Assembly (NCBI RefSeq): GCF_020012125.1
Contig: NZ_JAIFAG010000001.1
Coordinates: forward strand, 2,356,001 to 2,420,000
DNA length: 64,000 nt
Reading direction: 5' to 3'
Source: Hymenobacter psoromatis
GTDB taxonomy: Bacteria; Bacteroidota; Bacteroidia; Cytophagales; Hymenobacteraceae
The notes under the pieces: generated by a model
Database searches by the model: none
What the model was told of the DNA's origin: nothing
The model's input: the letters and a program-made list of their open reading frames with translations, nothing else
Shown here: one piece after another, positions 34,879-42,900 of the stretch
Layout: each line of letters begins with the position of its first letter
Numbering within the stretch: position 1 is the stretch's first letter
Position numbers and translations under genes: made by a program

Positions 34879-36402
34879 ATGAAGTCCCCGCGTTCGCAAA
34901 ATCCGTTTCTGCTGGTCCTGCTCATCGTGAGTTTGCTGGGCCTGCTTTCGCTCTTACAACCGGGGCTGACGGTGGGCGGCGTGGCCCTGCGTCCGGTGCG
35001 CCTGCTGGCCGACGTGCTGCGCCCCAACCCCGCCGCCGCCGCCGAAACCCTACCCCCGCCCAACGGCCCGGCCGGCCCCGCCGCCCCGCCCGATTCGGTG
35101 CTGACCGCCCAGGCCGCCCCGCCCGCCGACTCGGCCGAGGTGGCCGCCGTGGCGAAGGCCCCGGCCGTGGCCAACCTGGGTGGCCTCGATAATTTTCTGG
35201 CCGCCCTGCGCCAGACCAAGGCCGATGGCAGCCCGGTCCGCATTGCCTACTTCGGCGATTCCATGATTGAGGGCGACCTCATCACCAGCGACTTGCGCAA
35301 CAGCCTGCAAGTGGCGTTCGGGGGCAGCGGCGTGGGCTACGTGCCCATTCACACGGTGGCGGCCGATTTTCGGGAAACCATCCACGAAACGGCTTCCGCT
35401 GATTGGCAGGAGTACAACCTGGTGTCACCCAAGCTGCCGGCCGGGTTTGCGCTGGGCATTTCGGGCCACGTATTTGTGCCTCGCGTAGCAACGGCGGCGG
35501 CCGATAGCACTGCCGCGGGCGGCGCTAGCTGGGTGCGGTTTCAAACCGGCCAGCGGTTTGCGCCGGTGCGGCGCTTTGCGCGGGCGCGGCTTTTCTACGG
35601 CCCCGGCGCGGAGCCCGCCGAGGTGCTGGCCACCACCGATGGCCACGCCGTGCCGCACGCCCTCTCCGGCCAGGCCGCCCTTAATGAGCTGCTGCTCACG
35701 CCCGCCCGCCCGGCCCGGCAGCTGCGGCTCGATTTCAAGACCCCCGGCCCGCGCCCAGTGTACGGCGTCAGCTTCGAGGGCACGGGGGGGGTAGTACTGG
35801 ATAACTTTTCGTTTCGGGGCAACAGCGGCATGTCGCTCACCCGCATTCCGTTTCGGGAGCTGGCTGCCTTCGGCAAAGCCCTGGATTACCGCCTCGTCAT
35901 CCTGCACTACGGCGTGAACGTGGCCGATGCCCGCAACAAAACCTACGGCTGGTACGAGCGCGCCATGACCCGCGTGGTGGACCGGATGCAGCGCGCCTTC
36001 CCCGCGGCCAGCATCCTCATCATCGGCATGAGCGATAAAAGCTCGCGCCTCGACGGCGAGTTCATCACCGACCCTAGCGTGCCGCGCCTACTGGCCGCCC
36101 AGCAGCTGCTGGCGAAGCATAATCACGCCGCGTTCTGGAATTTATTTGAGGCGATGGGCGGCGAAAACTCGATGGTGAGCTGGGTGGAAGACAGCCCGCC
36201 GCTGGCCAACCGCGACTACACGCACGTCAACCCCCGCGGCGCGCACCGCATCGCGGGCCTGCTGTTTGACTACTTGATGGCCGAGTATCAGCACCCCGGT
36301 CAGCCCGCCCCGGCCGCCCCTACCCCCGACTCGGCGGCGCGGCCGGCCCCGGCCCCTACCCCCCCGGCGCGGGTGGATAGCGCGACGAGCCAGGTGCCAT
36401 GA
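34879..36402 (+). CDS. Membrane-anchored SGNH-fold protein (acyltransferase partner)
   Basis: 507 aa. N-terminal anchor (FLLVLLIVSLLGLLSLL), a Pro/Ala-rich linker, then an SGNH domain: AYFGDSMIEGDL (GDS), the middle region with GVNVADARNK, and the C-terminal HVNPRGAHRIAG (His). Bacterial cell-wall/exopolysaccharide O-acetylation systems pair an MBOAT membrane protein with such periplasmic SGNH proteins. The last 60 residues are Pro/Ala-rich. It overlaps the next gene by the ATGA quartet. Confidence 0.85.
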   Translation: MKSPRSQNPFLLVLLIVSLLGLLSLLQPGLTVGGVALRPVRLLADVLRPNPAAAAETLPPPNGPAGPAAPPDSVLTAQAAPPADSAEVAAVAKAPAVANLGGLDNFLAALRQTKADGSPVRIAYFGDSMIEGDLITSDLRNSLQVAFGGSGVGYVPIHTVAADFRETIHETASADWQEYNLVSPKLPAGFALGISGHVFVPRVATAAADSTAAGGASWVRFQTGQRFAPVRRFARARLFYGPGAEPAEVLATTDGHAVPHALSGQAALNELLLTPARPARQLRLDFKTPGPRPVYGVSFEGTGGVVLDNFSFRGNSGMSLTRIPFRELAAFGKALDYRLVILHYGVNVADARNKTYGWYERAMTRVVDRMQRAFPAASILIIGMSDKSSRLDGEFITDPSVPRLLAAQQLLAKHNHAAFWNLFEAMGGENSMVSWVEDSPPLANRDYTHVNPRGAHRIAGLLFDYLMAEYQHPGQPAPAAPTPDSAARPAPAPTPPARVDSATSQVP

Positions 36403-37856
36403 GGGCGGCGTATTTTCGCGGCTTGACTGAGTTGAGAAATTTAGTTGGTGGGCGGCGCATCCGGCTTACCTCACGAAACCCCTATGGGGCCGGCCCCCTC
36501 TCCTGCGGAGAGGGGGAGCCTGACGATTCACGTCCGCGCATGACCGGTGCCCCCTCTCCGCAGGAGAGGGGGTCAGGGAGTGAGGCAAACCGGTCGCGCC
36601 GCTACCCACCCCTCCCCGGCCAGCTAAAGCTTCCCCTACTTTTCCTCCTCCTCCTCACCCTCCCCGCCCACGCCCAACGCCTCGACAGCCTCCAGGCCGC
36701 CTACCCCTTCCTGCGCACCTCGGCCAACCGCATCGAAAATGCCAGTATCGGCTTGCAGCGATTTTACCAGCGGCTGGCGGGGCTGCCGCTGCACCCGGCG
36801 GCGCTACCCGGCGGGCGGGTGAGCGTGGTGCATATCGGCGATTCGCACTTGCAGGCCGATGAGTTTTCGGGGCGCACGCGGCGCGAATTGCAGCGCACGT
36901 ATGGCAACGCGGGGCTGGGGCTGGCCTTTCCGTTTGGGGTGGCGCATACCAACGGTTCGCCCGCGTTTCACACCGTCGCCGTGGCCGGCACCTGGCAGGC
37001 GCGGCGGGCGCTGGCCGCCCCGGATAGCACGCTATCCATCGGCGTCAGTGGCTTCGTGCTGACGACCGCCGACTCGGGCGCGGCCTTCACGCTGCGCGTG
37101 CCGGCGCTGCGCCGGCCCAATTACAGTTTCAATAAGCTGACCGTGCTGCGGCAGGCCGGCCCGGCGGCGTTCGACTGGGTGGTAAGCTCGGCGCAGGGGC
37201 GGCGGCTGGGGCTGGTGCCGGGGGTAGGGCCGGGCACGGCGGTAGTCCTGCGCCTCGATTCGCTGCGCGATTTTGTGGAGCTGCGCACCACCCGCACGCG
37301 GTCGGCGCAAACGAGCGGCGTGCTCTACGGCCTGCTGCTGGATAACGGGCAGCCGGGCATTATTTATAATACCATCGGGGTGAACGGGACGGCAGTGCGG
37401 CACTTCGCCTGCGCCCCGCTTTTCTTCGAGCAGCTGCCGCTGCTGGAGCCCGATTTGTTCATCATCTCGCTCGGCACCAACGATGCGTATTCGGCGGGCT
37501 TCGACCCCGATTTATTCGCCCGGCAGCTCGATTCGCTCATCAACGGGCTGCGGCGGCGCTGCCCGCGGGCCGAAGTGCTGCTCGCGGCCCCGCCCGATTC
37601 GTACCGCGCCCGGCGCTACCGCAACCCTGATTTGGAGCGGCTGCGCACCGTACTGCGCGCCTACGCCCAGGCCCACGACCTGGCCTACTGGGACCTGGCC
37701 GCCGTGCAGGGCGGCTACGGCTCGATGCGCCAGTGGCGCGCCGCTGGCCTGGCCCAGGCCGATTTAGTCCACTTCACCCACGCCGGCTACGACCTTCAGG
37801 GTCTGCTGCTTTACCTCGCGCTCCAAGATGGATTTGCTGCGTTCCGCGCTCGCTGA
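36399..37856 (+). CDS. Secreted SGNH/GDSL hydrolase with repeat-derived N-terminus
   Basis: 485 aa from the overlapping ATG at 36399. The first 65 residues read through a hairpin repeat (36494-36572) before a genuine signal peptide appears (LKLPLLFLLLLTLPAHAQ). An alternative ATG at 36540 shortens but does not avoid the repeat. The SGNH domain is complete: VVHIGDSHLQADEF, ISLGTNDAYSAG with the oxyanion Asn, and HFTHAGYDLQG with the His. It overlaps the 5' end of the MBOAT gene, so the three genes are probably one operon. Confidence 0.8.
   Translation: MRAAYFRGLTELRNLVGGRRIRLTSRNPYGAGPLSCGEGEPDDSRPRMTGAPSPQERGSGSEANRSRRYPPLPGQLKLPLLFLLLLTLPAHAQRLDSLQAAYPFLRTSANRIENASIGLQRFYQRLAGLPLHPAALPGGRVSVVHIGDSHLQADEFSGRTRRELQRTYGNAGLGLAFPFGVAHTNGSPAFHTVAVAGTWQARRALAAPDSTLSIGVSGFVLTTADSGAAFTLRVPALRRPNYSFNKLTVLRQAGPAAFDWVVSSAQGRRLGLVPGVGPGTAVVLRLDSLRDFVELRTTRTRSAQTSGVLYGLLLDNGQPGIIYNTIGVNGTAVRHFACAPLFFEQLPLLEPDLFIISLGTNDAYSAGFDPDLFARQLDSLINGLRRRCPRAEVLLAAPPDSYRARRYRNPDLERLRTVLRAYAQAHDLAYWDLAAVQGGYGSMRQWRAAGLAQADLVHFTHAGYDLQGLLLYLALQDGFAAFRAR
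36494..36572. repeat. Dispersed palindromic repeat R8 inside a coding N-terminus
   Basis: Two 23-nt palindromes (CCCCCTCTCCTGCGGAGAGGGGG type) about 33 bp apart, complementary to each other as well. It is in frame with the SGNH gene start. Confidence 0.8.
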
Positions 37857-39318
37857 GCTGGACCCCGACCGGCTCCTCAGCCAGTTCGTGTATCACCCCA
37901 AAAGCCCCCTGCTCTTCAACACGGGCTTCTTTTTGCTGCTTTTTCTGGCCTTTTTGGGGGTGTACCAATTGCTGCGCGAGCACCACCGGGCGCGCCTGCT
38001 GTACGTGACCGCCTTCTCGCTGTTTTTCTACTACAAGTCCAGCGGCTGGTACTTTTTGCTGCTGGTTTTTTCGACGATTATCGAGTACCATTTTGCCCGC
38101 TGGATTGCCGATTCCGGTAGTCCGGGCCGGCGCAAGCTGCTGCTCGTCCTCAGCTTGTGCGTCAATCTGGGGATGTTATTCTATTTTAAATACACCAACT
38201 TTTTCCTCAGCGGCTACCACGCGCTCACCGGCCAGCCGGTGCCCATTTTGCACGTGCTGCTGCCGGTGGGCATCTCTTTTTACACGTTTCAAACCCTGAG
38301 CTACACCCTGGACGTGTACCGGGGCCAGCTCGCGCCGCTGCGCAGCATCTCGGATTTCGCGTTTTTTGTCACCTTTTTCCCGCAGCTCGTGGCCGGCCCC
38401 ATCGTGCGGGCCTCCGATTTTATTCCGCAGATTAAAAACAAGCCCTTCATCTCGCGCGAAGGCATGGGTAGGGCGGTGGTCCTCATCGCGGCGGGCTTGT
38501 TTAAGAAGGCCGTCATCTCGGATTACATCAGCCTGAACTACGTGGACCGGATTTTTGACCAGCCCGGCCTGTATAGCGGCGTCGAAAACCTGCTGGGCGT
38601 GTACGGCTACGCCTTGCAGATTTACTGCGATTTTTCGGGCTACTCCGACATTGCGATTGGCATTGCGCTGCTGCTGGGCTTCCGCCTACCCCCCAATTTT
38701 TTGTCGCCCTACCAGAGCACGAGCATCACCGAATTCTGGCGGCGCTGGCACATTTCGCTCTCTAGCTGGCTGCGCGATTACCTCTACATCCCGCTGGGCG
38801 GCAACCGGAAGGGAGTAGGGCGGCAGTACCTGAACCTCTTTTTAACCATGCTGCTGGGCGGGCTCTGGCACGGGGCCTCGCTCACGTTCGTGCTCTGGGG
38901 CGCGCTGCACGGCGCGGCTCTGGCCGTGGACAAGCTCTTCAAACAGGTCTTCCGGCCGGGTAATAATTGGCTGATAAAGCTGCTGGGCTGGGTCATCACC
39001 TTTCATTTCGTGTGCTTCTGCTGGATATTCTTCCGGGCCGGCACCTTTGAGGTAGCCAGCCAGGTGTTGCACCAAATTATTTACAACCCGCGGCCCGATT
39101 TGCTCCTCCAGGTGCTGGGCTCGTTCCGGCCGGTGTTCGTGCTGGTGGCGCTGGGCTACGCCCTGCACTTCGTGCCCGATGGCGTCACCCTGCACCTCGA
39201 AGGCGCGATGGGCCGCCGCTCCGTGGTGGCGCAGGCGGTGCTCGTAACGATGATTATCTGGCTGGTTATTCAGGTAAAATCGGCCGAGATTCAGCCCTTT
39301 ATTTATTTTCAGTTTTAG
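37828..39318 (+). CDS. MBOAT family O-acyltransferase (AlgI/DltB-type)
   Basis: 496 aa with about ten transmembrane segments. Core motifs: VGISFYTFQTLSYTLDVYRG, FFPQLVAGPIVR, FWRRWHISLSSWLRDYLYIP with IPLGG, and LWHGASLTFVLWGALHG containing the catalytic His. It transfers an acyl (usually acetyl) group to an extracytoplasmic acceptor; the upstream SGNH proteins would complete the transfer to a surface polysaccharide or cell wall. The start overlaps the upstream gene by 29 bp. Confidence 0.95.
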   Translation: MDLLRSALAELDPDRLLSQFVYHPKSPLLFNTGFFLLLFLAFLGVYQLLREHHRARLLYVTAFSLFFYYKSSGWYFLLLVFSTIIEYHFARWIADSGSPGRRKLLLVLSLCVNLGMLFYFKYTNFFLSGYHALTGQPVPILHVLLPVGISFYTFQTLSYTLDVYRGQLAPLRSISDFAFFVTFFPQLVAGPIVRASDFIPQIKNKPFISREGMGRAVVLIAAGLFKKAVISDYISLNYVDRIFDQPGLYSGVENLLGVYGYALQIYCDFSGYSDIAIGIALLLGFRLPPNFLSPYQSTSITEFWRRWHISLSSWLRDYLYIPLGGNRKGVGRQYLNLFLTMLLGGLWHGASLTFVLWGALHGAALAVDKLFKQVFRPGNNWLIKLLGWVITFHFVCFCWIFFRAGTFEVASQVLHQIIYNPRPDLLLQVLGSFRPVFVLVALGYALHFVPDGVTLHLEGAMGRRSVVAQAVLVTMIIWLVIQVKSAEIQPFIYFQF

Positions 39319-39344
39319 GTCGATTGGGGCGGGCTGCTACGCCC

Positions 39345-39575
39345 TACTTCCGCAGTACCACCACGTACCTCGGAGGTAGGCGCGCTTACCTCCGAGGTAG
39401 CAAAACCTAGTCTGGGAGCACCGCCGCGTACTTCGGAGGTAGCAAAACCTACCTCGCAGGCAGCAAAAGCTACTTCCGAAGTAGCAAAACCCGGTTCGGA
39501 GCTAGCAATCCCTACCTCGGAGGTAGCAAAAGCTACTTTGGACGTAGCCGCGTCTGCTTCGGAGGGTGGCCCCCT
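39345..39575. repeat. Tandem array of eleven 21-bp palindromic units
   Basis: Units starting at 39345, 39366, 39387, 39408, 39429, 39450, 39471, 39492, 39513, 39534 and 39555, consensus TACYTCGGAGGTAGCAAAAC (plus one base). Each best unit carries the palindrome TACCTCCGAGGTA, and the phase never slips. The minus strand through the array is an open frame of heptapeptides G-F-A-T-S-E-V. The array ends just before the rlmD promoter. Confidence 0.9.
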
Positions 39576-39582
39576 ACCCCCG

Positions 39583-39590
39583 TACTTTTG
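39583..39590 (+). promoter_or_regulatory. -7 box (TACTTTTG) for rlmD
   Basis: Exact TAnnTTTG match 20 bp before the rlmD ATG, directly after the 21-bp array. Confidence 0.55.
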
Positions 39591-39610
39591 CCCTTCTATC
39601 AATAGCCGCC

Positions 39611-41038
39611 ATGCCCAGCAAAGCCACCAAACTCGCCAACTCCATCCCGCCCGAAGCGCTCCAGAACGTCGAAATCCAGGACATGGTGGCCGAAGGCAAG
39701 TGCCTGGTCCGCATCAATAACCTAGTGGTGTTCGTGAACCAGGTGGCCCCCGGCGACGTGGTGGATTTGCGCATCAGCAAGGCCCACAAGCGGTTTATGG
39801 AGGCCATGCCCACCAAGTTTCACACCTATTCGGAGCAGCGCGCTACGCCGTTTTGCCAGCATTTCGGCACCTGCGGGGGCTGCAAGTGGCAGCACCTGAG
39901 CTACGACGCGCAACTGCACTACAAGCAGCAGCAGGTGGCGGACCAGCTCACCCGCATCGGCAAGCTGGAGCTGCCCGAAGTGCGCCAGATTCTGCCCTCG
40001 CCCGAGCGGACCTACTATCGCAACAAGCTCGAATACACGTTCAGCAACAACGGCTGGCTCACGGAGGAGCAGATAAAGGACGAAAGCGCGCAGTATGACC
40101 GCCGGGTGCTGGGCTTCCACACGCCGGGGCGCTTCGATAAGATATTGGACGTGGAGCACTGCTGGCTGCAACCCGAGCCGAGCAACGAAATCCGCCTCTT
40201 CATCCGCGATTATGCGCGGGAGCACCGCCTGCCCTTCGGCGACATGGTGCGCCAAACCGGGCTGCTGCGCAACCTCATCGTCCGCACCGCCGCCAGCACC
40301 GGCGAAACGATGGTGATTTTGCAGTGCTACCACGCCGATGACGCGCTCCTACCCCTGCTGGATGCCGTGTACGCCAAGTTTCCGCAGATTACTTCGCTCA
40401 ACTACGTGCTCAACAACAAGGGCAACGAGACCTTCCACGACCTAGAAGTGGTCTGCTACCAGGGCAAGCCCTACATCGAGGAAGACATGGATGGCCTGCG
40501 CTTCCGCATCGGCCCAAAGTCGTTTTACCAAACCAACTCGGCCGGGGCGCACAACCTCTACAAAGTGGCCCGCGACTTCGCCGAAATCAAGCCCACCGAC
40601 CTCGTCTACGACCTCTACACGGGCGCCGGCACCATCGCCAATTTCGTGGCCCGCCAGGCCCGGCGCGTCATCGGCATCGAGTACGTGGCGCAGGCCGTGC
40701 TCGACGCCCGCGTGAACTCCGACATCAACGGGGTCACGAACACCGAGTTCTTCGCCGGCGACATGAAGGACCTGCTCACCGAGGAGTTCACTACCCACCA
40801 CGGCCGCCCCGATGTGCTCATCACCGACCCGCCCCGCGCCGGCATGCACGAGGACGTAGTGCAGCGCCTCGTGGCCCTGCGCGCGCCCCGCCTCGTCTAC
40901 ATCAGCTGCAACCCCGCCACCCAAGCGCGGGACTTGGAATTATTGGCCGAGGCGTACCAAGTAACCCGCGTGCAGCCGGTGGATATGTTTCCGCACACCC
41001 ACCACGTGGAGAACGTGGTGTTGTTGGAGTTGCGGTAG
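39611..41038 (+). CDS. rlmD: 23S rRNA (uracil-C5)-methyltransferase RlmD-like (TrmA/RumA family)
   Basis: 475 aa. The Fe-S cluster cysteines are Cys82, Cys88 and Cys91 (CQHFGTCGGCKWQHL) with a fourth in HCWLQPEPSN. SAM-binding elements FYQTNSAGA and DLYTGAGTI, then ITDPPRAGMHEDVV and the catalytic Cys in YISCNPATQARDL. It methylates a uracil of 23S rRNA (or tRNA in some members). A 15-residue upstream in-frame extension is possible, but the ATG at 39611 follows the promoter directly. Confidence 0.92.
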   Translation: MPSKATKLANSIPPEALQNVEIQDMVAEGKCLVRINNLVVFVNQVAPGDVVDLRISKAHKRFMEAMPTKFHTYSEQRATPFCQHFGTCGGCKWQHLSYDAQLHYKQQQVADQLTRIGKLELPEVRQILPSPERTYYRNKLEYTFSNNGWLTEEQIKDESAQYDRRVLGFHTPGRFDKILDVEHCWLQPEPSNEIRLFIRDYAREHRLPFGDMVRQTGLLRNLIVRTAASTGETMVILQCYHADDALLPLLDAVYAKFPQITSLNYVLNNKGNETFHDLEVVCYQGKPYIEEDMDGLRFRIGPKSFYQTNSAGAHNLYKVARDFAEIKPTDLVYDLYTGAGTIANFVARQARRVIGIEYVAQAVLDARVNSDINGVTNTEFFAGDMKDLLTEEFTTHHGRPDVLITDPPRAGMHEDVVQRLVALRAPRLVYISCNPATQARDLELLAEAYQVTRVQPVDMFPHTHHVENVVLLELR

Positions 41039-41047
41039 GTTTCAATA

Positions 41048-41551
41048 ATGTCCTCTAAACCTGCATCTGTTTTCACCAAATTAATAGGCGGATTTTCCAT
41101 TTGTCTTCTTTTATGCTTATTTACGTTATACCGCAATCAAAAAACCAAAAACCAATTTCAACATTTAACAGGCACAATAACTGCGCTCACTAAATCGCTA
41201 AAAATTGAGGGATATTCTAGTCCAGATAAGGAGCCCATACGGTACCTACAAATTCAAGATTCCTTACCAATTTTCAGGTTGTTTATTGGGGAAGATATTG
41301 ATGGTTCCAAACCATCTTTTGAACGAGTAGATGAACTCAGAGCCGGCGATGTAGTTACAGTTTACTATGATAAAAACTATTTGAACAGCAATTCTGACGT
41401 TGTTTCTAATCTTGCCTATTTTGTAGACAAAGGTCAACAAGCCTACTTCATTCGAGGAAATAAGGATAATGAAGTATATTACTTGATTAGCATTTGCCTG
41501 ATTGTAATTGCCGTCTCATACTTTTTAAAGAAAGCCGGCAAAATATCGTAA
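41048..41551 (+). CDS. AT-rich membrane protein of unknown function
   Basis: 167 aa, not recognised. One transmembrane helix near residues 12-27 and one near 145-161, with a soluble extracytoplasmic middle of beta character (DELRAGDVVTVYYDKNYL). The topology recalls DUF3592-like two-helix proteins, but the motif match is weak. Its AT content is well above that of rlmD and the downstream genes. Confidence 0.6.
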   Translation: MSSKPASVFTKLIGGFSICLLLCLFTLYRNQKTKNQFQHLTGTITALTKSLKIEGYSSPDKEPIRYLQIQDSLPIFRLFIGEDIDGSKPSFERVDELRAGDVVTVYYDKNYLNSNSDVVSNLAYFVDKGQQAYFIRGNKDNEVYYLISICLIVIAVSYFLKKAGKIS

Positions 41552-41557
41552 TCTGAA

Positions 41558-41653
41558 ATGGACTACTTCAACGACCCCGAGCTAAACGGCAACTACCTGG
41601 GCACGATTACCACCGATTTCACCCCCGCCCCTACCCCCCGCCAAGCCGCCTAG
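41558..41653 (+). pseudogene. Truncated copy of the 124-aa gene at 42395
   Basis: Encodes MDYFNDPELNGNYLGTITTDF, then an unrelated short tail and a stop (31 aa). Its first 57 bases match the start of the downstream full-length gene almost perfectly. It is the 5' stub left by a duplication or insertion. Confidence 0.75.
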
Positions 41654-41655
41654 CC

Positions 41656-42179
41656 ATGCCCGAGCCGCCTGCCTTCGCAGAGCGCATTGATAAGCTCGCG
41701 CACTCGATTGAGAATGCGCAAACGGCGAGTCGTTTCCCACGGAAGTGCGCCCGCTAACGGCGGCGGCAGCTCGCAGGCTAAAAGGCTGGGCGTTCGAGTG
41801 GAGCCGGGAGGCGGCTACGCCGGGACGGCAGGTTTACCAGTTGAATACAGTTGATAACCCGACTGTTATGCAGGGCCTTATCAGCTTGGAGGCCAGGCCC
41901 GACAACGTATTCATGCACCTGGTAGAAAGCGCTAATTTCAATAAAGGCAGCGGCAAGGTGTATCTTGGGGTGCTAGGCAACCTGGTCGCGTTTGCCTGCC
42001 GCTGGTCGTTTGAGCTAGGCTACGAAGGCTTCGTGAGTTTTGATAGCAAAACTACCCTCAAAACTCACTGCAAGAAGATATTGGGTGCTCAGGAACTTGG
42101 CGGGTTGGGAATGTACCTGGGAACCTCAGCCGCCACTATACTCGTTAAAAAATATTATCCCGGTTTCATTTTTCCTTAA
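41656..42179 (+). pseudogene. Frameshifted GNAT-like hypothetical gene
   Basis: The 5' part (MPEPPAFAERIDKLAHSIENAQ from 41656) and the 3' part (NGESFPTEVRPL, then TAAAARRLKGWAFEWSREA..., ...LVAFACRWSFELGYEGFVSF to 42179) join perfectly if about one base was lost near 41718-41723. The fold looks GNAT-like (AATPGRQVYQLNT, LVESANFNKGSGKVYLG), but the acetyl-CoA motif is not clear enough for a firm call. The 3' part alone is open from a GTG at 41745 and might still be translated. Confidence 0.65.
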
Positions 42180-42184
42180 CTATT

Positions 42185-42394
42185 ATGGCTGCCACGACCA
42201 CCCGCCCAGCTCGTCGCAAAATAGGCATTGAGCCTCGCGGAATCGACCTAACTCCTATTTATTCCCGCCCTCGTACTGAAGAGGAGGAAAAGGAAATCAG
42301 CGCCTTCTTCCAAAAGTTGCGCGCCGAAAACGATAAGAACCCCGAAATAGTGGCCCTGCGCGAAAGGCTGGCCCAGCGATACCCCAAACCGTAA
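42185..42394 (+). CDS. Small charged hypothetical protein
   Basis: 69 aa, not recognised. A basic/acidic helical protein (ARRKIGIEPRGIDLTPIYSRP, then TEEEEKEISAFFQKLR). It starts 5 bp after the frameshifted gene and its stop codon abuts the ATG of the next gene, so the three form a tight unit. A partner relationship with the GNAT-like gene is possible. Confidence 0.55.
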   Translation: MAATTTRPARRKIGIEPRGIDLTPIYSRPRTEEEEKEISAFFQKLRAENDKNPEIVALRERLAQRYPKP

Positions 42395-42769
42395 ATGGAC
42401 TACTTCAACGACCCCGAGCTAAACGGCAAATACCTGGGCACGATTACCAAGGATTTTGCCACCGCCTCCGATACCATTCGGGAAGCCTCGTACCAGATTC
42501 GCAAGCGGGATATTTCGCGGTATCCGGTGTTCGTGTTTGCCCGCCAAACGGTGCAGCTCGGCAGCCTGCTCATCAATGGCGACGAGCTGGATTTACAGTG
42601 GCACGTATTCGCCTCCTACCTCGAAATCCTGACCCAACAAGGCATCGTGGACCCGGAGAAAACCGCGGATTTTATCAGCAACTGGAAAGAGCCTGACGAG
42701 TTTTGCTGTCTGCTGGTAGTGGATGAGGAATTCACGAATTTCGTGTACATTCCGTATCCCGAGGATTAA
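42395..42769 (+). CDS. Conserved-looking hypothetical 124-aa protein
   Basis: Not recognised. Soluble, acidic, no Cys pair or signal peptide (CC near 100). It opens MDYFNDPELNGKYLGTIT and ends YIPYPED. A 5' copy of this gene occurs at 41558, which shows that this region was duplicated around the intervening genes. Followed by a dispersed hairpin repeat and the converging thiL gene. Confidence 0.65.
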   Translation: MDYFNDPELNGKYLGTITKDFATASDTIREASYQIRKRDISRYPVFVFARQTVQLGSLLINGDELDLQWHVFASYLEILTQQGIVDPEKTADFISNWKEPDEFCCLLVVDEEFTNFVYIPYPED

Positions 42770-42780
42770 AAAAGAATACG

Positions 42781-42885
42781 AAAGAACGTCATGCTGAGCT
42801 TGTTGAAGCATCTCTACCGAACGACACCCGAACGGCGCGGATGAAGCGGGAGAGATGCTTCGACAAGCTCAGCATGACGTTCTTT
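42781..42885. repeat. Dispersed hairpin repeat R3 between convergent genes
   Basis: 35-bp arms with one mismatch (GTCATGCTGAGCTTGTTGAAGC... against its complement), about 35-nt loop. The A/T ends would make it a bidirectional terminator. Confidence 0.85.
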
Positions 42886-42900
42886 TATGCTTTTCTTTTT

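Noticed and set aside
39345..39575. CRISPR array
   Set aside because: Units are contiguous with a 21-bp period and no unique spacers, and there are no cas genes.
39315..39602. 95-codon frame across the 21-bp array as a gene
   Set aside because: It merely translates the tandem repeat into G-F-A-T-S-E-V heptads; no promoter or conserved ends on the minus strand, so recorded as a repeat.
41557..42454. Insertion sequence or transposon between the two direct repeats
   Set aside because: No transposase, no terminal inverted repeats, and the bracketed genes are ordinary; a duplication is more likely.
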